This document shows positions 58,978 through 64,000 of a stretch of 64,000 bases of DNA, in pieces. The stretch covers positions 3,437,501-3,501,500 of the forward strand of contig NC_092878.1 of assembly GCF_028372415.1 (NCBI RefSeq), written 5' to 3'. Positions within the stretch are counted from its first letter, which is position 1; each line of letters opens with the position of its first letter. The notes below the pieces were generated by a model, which saw nothing but the letters and a program-made list of their open reading frames with translations, made no database searches and had not been told where the DNA came from. Source of the stretch: Notamacropus eugenii. Taxonomy: Eukaryota; Chordata; Mammalia; Diprotodontia; Macropodidae. A program made the position numbers and the translations under genes.

Positions 58978-59045
58978 ATCATTATAGAAAGTTGGAGAAA
59001 TTAAGGAAAATGATAAATCAAAAAAGGAAGAAAACAATATTTATG
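58978..59045 (+). CDS. FAM227B: candidate FAM227B exon 4
   Basis: A 68-nt segment bounded by a T-rich tract with TTTTAAG acceptor and an ATG|GTATGT donor. Entered in phase 1, as required after exon 3, it is open and leaves in phase 0 (2 + 66 nt). It encodes a very basic, helix-prone stretch: (D)HYRKLEKLRKMINQ followed by KRKKTIFM. The two other frames contain stops early. It is not part of a recognisable repeat. Additional exons in the 12.8 kb between exon 3 and this one are possible. Confidence 0.5.
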
Positions 59046-59728
59046 GTATGTATTTTAAATATATAATTTTAACATTTCCTTGACATTTGTATGTTCATAA
59101 TTTAATGTTTTAGCTAAATTGTTTATAACCTTTCTACAGTAGATAGAGTATATAAATTTTTAGATGTATAAGATACAAGCATTATTTGCAAGTTATTTGA
59201 TGGACTTTTCCTTGAAATCTATACCAGTAACATGTATGTGGTCTTTTCAGTGTATACTGTTTCAGTTGCTGTGTTAATATCCAACATTAACCCAAGGGAT
59301 TGTTTAATGTTCATTGTAAACCAAATTACAGGATATACTCCATCCTACACACATACTCATACTAATAACATTAATGAGAATTTTCATGTTCATTCATCAG
59401 AACCATTAGCAAGAAGGTTTTTCCATGAATTTTTCTCTGTCTTAAACATGCTCATTATACTAGTCTTATGAACTGAATCTCTTGACACTAGCCATAGTGT
59501 ATCTTGGCATTTTTTACCTAGTCAATCCCACTCAGACAAAGTTCTCTTTTAAGATAGATATGAATAGTTATACAATACATAGGATTAAAATATACCTTGA
59601 TTATTTGAAAGATCTTCTAACTCAGAAGAAATATGCTTTTTTTTGCATGGAGGATTAAGCCTAACAAAAAATATTAAGAGAACATTTGCATAAAGACAAC
59701 ACACAGAAAAAATAAATTAGAAAAAAGA
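59046..59728. other. FAM227B intron after candidate exon 4
   Basis: AT-rich, no recognised element. The plus-strand open frame 59232-59471 is unsupported. Confidence 0.4.
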
Positions 59729-59734
59729 TGTGTG

Positions 59735-59870
59735 TGTGAGAGAGAGAAAGAAAGAAAGAAAGAAAGAAAAAGAAAGAAAGGAAGGAAGGAAGGAAGGAAG
59801 GAAGGAAGGAAGGAAGGAAGGAAGGAAGGAAGGAAGGAAGGAAGGAAGGAAAAAAGAGAGTGAGAGAGAT
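59735..59870. repeat. (GAAA)n / (GGAA)n microsatellite
   Basis: GAAA repeats give way to a long run of about 18 GGAA units, ending in A-rich and GAGA sequence. Source of an artefactual Glu-Gly-Arg-Lys open frame. Confidence 0.95.
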
Positions 59871-59999
59871 TTTTTAAAGTCTAAGAGTCCAAACAATATC
59901 TTCGAGTTTTGAAAACCTCTTACAGGATACTGTCTCTACTCAAACTGGTTTAATTTAATTTAATTTTATAGTCTAATTAATTGTCTTTGTAAGAGATAG

Positions 60000-60185
60000 T
60001 GTCATGTAATGGAAAGAGTGCTGGACTGGGAGCCAGAGAGATCTAGATCAAAATCTTGATTTTGACACTAGCTATGAGACTATAGGCAAGTCTTTTAGGA
60101 TTAAGTTTAACTTTCTGAGCTTAAGTTGAGTTTAAATTTCTTCATTTGTGAAAATGAGAGGGTTAGAATCCAGATTTTGAAATTC
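60000..60185 (+). mobile_element. MIR-type SINE
   Basis: CATGTAATGGAAAGAGTGCT, GGACTGGGAGCCAGAGAGAT, TTTCTTCATTTGTGAAAATG, GAGGGTTAGAATCC. Confidence 0.7.
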
Positions 60186-60980
60186 TCTAGAAGGATGTAG
60201 GGGTGAACCCACTAACTCCAAAGCATCCTATTTTTGAATAGCCATATCTATTGTCATTCTTTCATATAGCATGATTTTATCACCCCCAAAATGAATGCAA
60301 AGTTTTAGAAATATATCTATTGTACAAAGTGACATACATCCATATACAAGTGTAGCTACAGAAAAATGTGAATATGTCTGCTGTGGATAGGAGAAGAGTT
60401 ATTAACACAATGAAGCATCAAAAAGATCACAGGTAGAAAAATGGACAATTTTGATTAAATAAAATTTAAAAAATTCAAAATTCAAAAGTTTCTGCATGGA
60501 TGAAACTAATACAATGAGAAGGGAAACAGTTTGATTGGCAGAAATATTTTCAGAAAAATTTTCAAATAAAGATCTGATATCTAGATGAGACTTTAGGATA
60601 CCACTGAGACAAGTAAGGATGAAAATCATATTTGTAGATAAAAATAAGTTCAATTTGTTACATCTTCATCTCCCTTGACTACAATGCTTTGGGAATTCTC
60701 TACCATGCCATGGGAAGCTCATTGTTGGGAAAACCTCATCATCTTAAAGATTCAGTCACACCTTGTTACTACCTTCTGCCCCTCTGATTGGAGGGCAAAA
60801 CCATAAACTCCAAAGCCTCCATTAAAGGAGAGGGCTCAATGCAGACATCTATCCCATTTCCCATCCAGCTACACTATTGGGGGATTTCTCTGACTTCTCC
60901 ATGTTCCAGCATTGAATACTTCCCCTTCTTCCCTGCCCTTTTGACTTTCCTTTTGTGCATTGTCTTCCCCCTTTAAGATA
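60186..60980. other. FAM227B intron, mostly unassigned
   Basis: Nothing certain. The right end (from about 60900) leads into an L2 tail. Confidence 0.35.
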
Positions 60981-60995
60981 TGAGGTCAGGAAATG

Positions 60996-61069
<74 letters not shown>

Positions 61070-61165
61070 TTTCTTTCTTTCTTTCTTTCTTTTGTATTTG
61101 TATCTTCAGCAATTAGCACAGTACCTAGAACACAGAAGGACCTTAAAAATGTTTTTTGATTATTA
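60975..61165 (+). mobile_element. L2 3' end split by a (TTTC)n expansion
   Basis: AAGATATGAGGTCAGGAAAT...TTTGTATTTGTATCTTCAGC, TAGCACAGTACCTAGAACAC, AAAAATGTTTTTTGATTA: an L2 tail whose natural T-rich stretch has become a long microsatellite. Confidence 0.6.
60995..61092. repeat. (TTTC)n microsatellite
   Basis: About 24 TTTC units with one TTCC interruption near 61067. Confidence 0.95.
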
Positions 61166-61244
61166 ACTCTTACATTGAACTTAGAGTGCTAGTGGTATGT
61201 TGTAGTGGAGAAGCCCAGTAGGCCACTTAAAATGTGAGTCTGAA

Positions 61245-64000
61245 TGGAGCCAAGATGATGAATCAAGGGCGGCCACCCAGATGAACTCTTCCAATATTCC
61301 CCTCTAAACAACTTTAAAATAACACCTCAAATCAAATTTTGGATCAGCAAAGCAAAAAAAAAAATAAGAAGCTGAGGTGAGTTGTTTTTCTAGCCTAAGA
61401 AAACTTAAGAGGTTGGCAGGAAGAATCTATGATACAGGCGTGTCATCTGGAACCCACCTATACCTTGGTGGTAACAGCAGCCACAACAGCAACAGCTTTA
61501 GGAGTTCTAAACTCAGAAGTGTTAAGGGCATTAGACAATCGGTCAGAAACAGATTGCAAGGGACTCTGTGTTGGCACTGGGTATAGCTGGTACTGATTGA
61601 CAACTCTGCTGTCCATAGAGAATTCTAGGTCACAGTTGCAGGGCAGAAAGGAACACTGGCGGTTGGTCCAAAGGAAGCAAGAGTCCTGGTCATAGTTTCA
61701 AAGCAAAGAGGAGTACTAACACTTGTAACTACAAGAGATCAAGGGCCCTTCCTGGGTAACGACCAGAGTGGAGACTAGGAAAGCATCAGCCTTCCCTCTC
61801 CTAGGATCACACCATGTTAGAAGCACCAAAACCATGCAGCCCCCCAGAACCAGCTCTGAAAACAGCAGCACAAAAAATGCCTAAAACTTGAGACAATGTA
61901 TCCCCATCTCTGGGTGAGCAGTCATACTAATTAATATAGAGTTTAAAGTCAAGAAACAGAATGATCAAACAAAAAAAGAAGGTGACCATAAAAAGTTATT
62001 ACAGTGGCAGGGAAGACCAAGAAACAAACTCAGGAGACAACAATGTGAAACAGATACCAATAAAACCTGAAAGGAAAATTTGGGAAAAGAAATGAAAGTG
62101 ATGTAAGAAAAGTATGAAAAGAGAATTAATAGCATGACAAAAGAGGCACAAAATATGAAGAAAATAACAGAACAGGCCAAATGGTAAAAGAGGCACAAAA
62201 AATTCACTGAAGAAAAGAGCTCCTTAAAAAGCAAAACTGGTCAAACAGGAAAAGTGGCATAAAAGCTTACTGAAGAAAATAATCCCTTAAAAATTAGAAT
62301 TAGGCAAGTGGAAACTGGAAGTGGGAGGAAGACAGTTAGAAGGAATCTACATAGAGGGCATGGGTAGGAGTTGATTATGTTGGAATGATCTCCCAAAAAT
62401 GGAGGGGTAAGAAAGAGAGATACACTGGGAGAAGAGAGAAGGGAGAGGTATTGTGGAGAAACTTTTCCCACATAAAAGAAGTGTGCAAGGAAAAGCTTTT
62501 ATAGTGAGGAGAAAATGGAGGGGAGGGTATCAGGCAATACTTGAACCTTACTCTAATAGGAATTGGTTCAAAGAAGGAAGAACATATACAAACTCAATTG
62601 TATGTAGAAATATAACACCCAATAGGGAAATAAGAAGAGAAGGGGAAAGATGATAAAAGGGAGGGTGGATTAATAGAGGCAGTGGTTAGAAGTAAAATAG
62701 ACTTTTGAGGAGAGACAGAAGAAGAAATGAAAGAAAATGAGATGGAGGGAAAAACACAGTTAATAATCATAACTGTGAATATGGATGGGATGAGTTCACC
62801 CATAAAATAGAAGCAGATAGCAGAATGCATTACAAATCAGAATCCAACAGTATCTTGTTTACAAGAGACACACTTGAGACAGACACACACAGAATTAAAA
62901 TAAAAGGGCTGGAGCAAAATCCAATATACTTCAGCTAAATTTTTTTTAAGAAAGGCAAGGGTAGCAGTCATGATCTCAAACAAAGCAAAAGCAAAAAGAA
63001 AGACCTCATTAAAAAAAATATCAGGGAAATTACATTATACTAAGACAGTGAAGTAACACATTTTTACAGCAAGTTTATCTGATAAAGACCTTATTTCTCA
63101 AATATATGCCCACTGTAGAAGAGTCAAATTTATAAAAATAAAAACCATTCCCCAATTGACGAATGATCAAAAGATATAAACAGATTGTTTTCAGAAAAAG
63201 ACATCAAAGTTATCTGTAGTCATGTAAAAGTGCTCTTCATCACTTTTGATTAGAAAAAGGCAAATTAAAAAATCTTAGGTACCACATCACTCCTATCAGA
63301 AATGAGAAATGAAGGAAAAATAGGAACACTAATTAACTGCTGGTGGACTAGTGAACTAGCCCAACCATTCTTCAGAACAATTTGGAGCTATACCCAAAGG
63401 CCTATAACTGTGCATACCTTTTGACTCAGTAAGTCTGTCTCTCAAAGAGATCAAGAAAAGGGAAAGGGATCGATAGGTACAAAAATATTTAAAGCAGCTC
63501 TTCATGTGGTGCCAAATTATTGGAAATCAAGGAAATGCTCAGCAATTTTGGCAATGGCTGAACAAGTTGTAACATATGATTTTGATGGAATACTATTGTG
63601 CTGTAAGAAATGATGGGGGTGATTTCAGAAAAAAATGACCAAACCTATATAAACTGATGCAAAATGAAGTGAAGAAACTGGAGATAACTGGGCACAGTAA
63701 CAGCAACGTTGGAATGATAATCAGCTGGGAAAGACTTGGCCATTCTGATTGTAGGGTGATCCAAGAGAATTCCAAAGGATTCATGATGAAATAATGCTAT
63801 CCGTTTCTAGAGAGAGGTCTGATGAACTCTGAGTGCAAACAGAAGTGTAATTTTCTCACTTTTTTTAGTTTTCTTCCCTTTTTGGAAATATGACTAATGT
63901 GGAGTTTTACATGATTTCATATGTATAATTGATATGTTGCTTGCCTTCTCAGTCAGTGGGGTAGGAAATTGGAGGTAAGGAAAAAAATTTGAACTCAAAA
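61245..64000 (+). mobile_element. L1, apparently lacking most of ORF2
   Basis: The start resembles a marsupial L1 5' end (GGAGCCAAGATGATG at 61247). ORF1-like purine-rich sequence fills about 61900-62750. The start of the ORF2 endonuclease is recognisable at 62770-62880 (frame with GMSSPIK, then IAECITNQNPT, CLQETHL). Soon after 63050 the text jumps to the far 3' part of ORF2 (CCTTATTTCTCAAATATATG, CAATTGACGAATGATCAAA), continues to TGATGGAATACTATTGTGCT and the 3' UTR, and runs off the window end. Confidence 0.65.

Noticed and set aside
59730..59912. Open frame of Glu-Gly-Arg-Lys repeats.
   Set aside because: Translation of the (GAAA)/(GGAA) array. The same applies to the Lys-Glu-Arg frame at 60849-61112 on the minus strand.
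1..64000. CRISPR arrays, phage, operon or plasmid-type systems.
   Set aside because: All tandem arrays are microsatellites or minisatellites without spacer structure, and gene architecture, introns and repeats are those of a mammalian nuclear genome.

Overview
This is a stretch of vertebrate nuclear genome, almost certainly from a marsupial. The main evidence is the repeat content: tRNA-headed CORE-type SINEs of the marsupial kind, RTE 3' ends finishing in a GGACAAAC-type tail, marsupial-type L1 3' ends, and old L2, MIR and CR1/L3 remnants. The species cannot be told from the sequence alone. No bacterial, viral or CRISPR-like system is present.

Two genes sit head to head around a CpG island at about 32.14-33.33 kb. 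On the minus strand is a complete DTWD1 coding region, a tRNA acp3U-forming enzyme. It has four coding exons (24740-24489, 18091-17948, 17029-16762, 7710-7457) that splice in frame to 305 codons plus stop. On the plus strand is the 5' part of a gene that I call FAM227B, mainly from its position next to DTWD1. Its exons are at 32446-32451, 41766-41819 and 45905-46139, with a phase-compatible fourth exon at 58978-59045. The gene runs off the right edge.

Left to right: 1-7.3 kb is intergenic sequence beyond the DTWD1 3' end (RTE, CR1 with a nested SINE, L2, MIR, CR1 reverse-transcriptase remnant). 7.46-24.8 kb is DTWD1 exons 5 to 2 and their introns; intron 4 holds an ENO1 processed pseudogene flanked by a perfect 16-bp target-site duplication. 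24.8-32.2 kb is DTWD1 intron 1, ending in a tandem repeat that abuts the promoter. 32.2-33.3 kb is the CpG island with duplicated ETS-type sites and two SINE pieces inside it. 33.3-64 kb is FAM227B introns, heavily loaded with L1, L2, RTE, an hAT MITE and several long microsatellites; the last 2.8 kb is an L1 that seems to lack most of ORF2.

I found no previously undescribed system. The most useful observations are the in-frame gene reconstruction, the new FAM227B exon candidate, the ENO1 retrocopy with its exact borders, SINEs inside the CpG island that are far richer in CpG than a relative 1.7 kb away, and an inverted repeat with ~190-bp arms in FAM227B intron 1.
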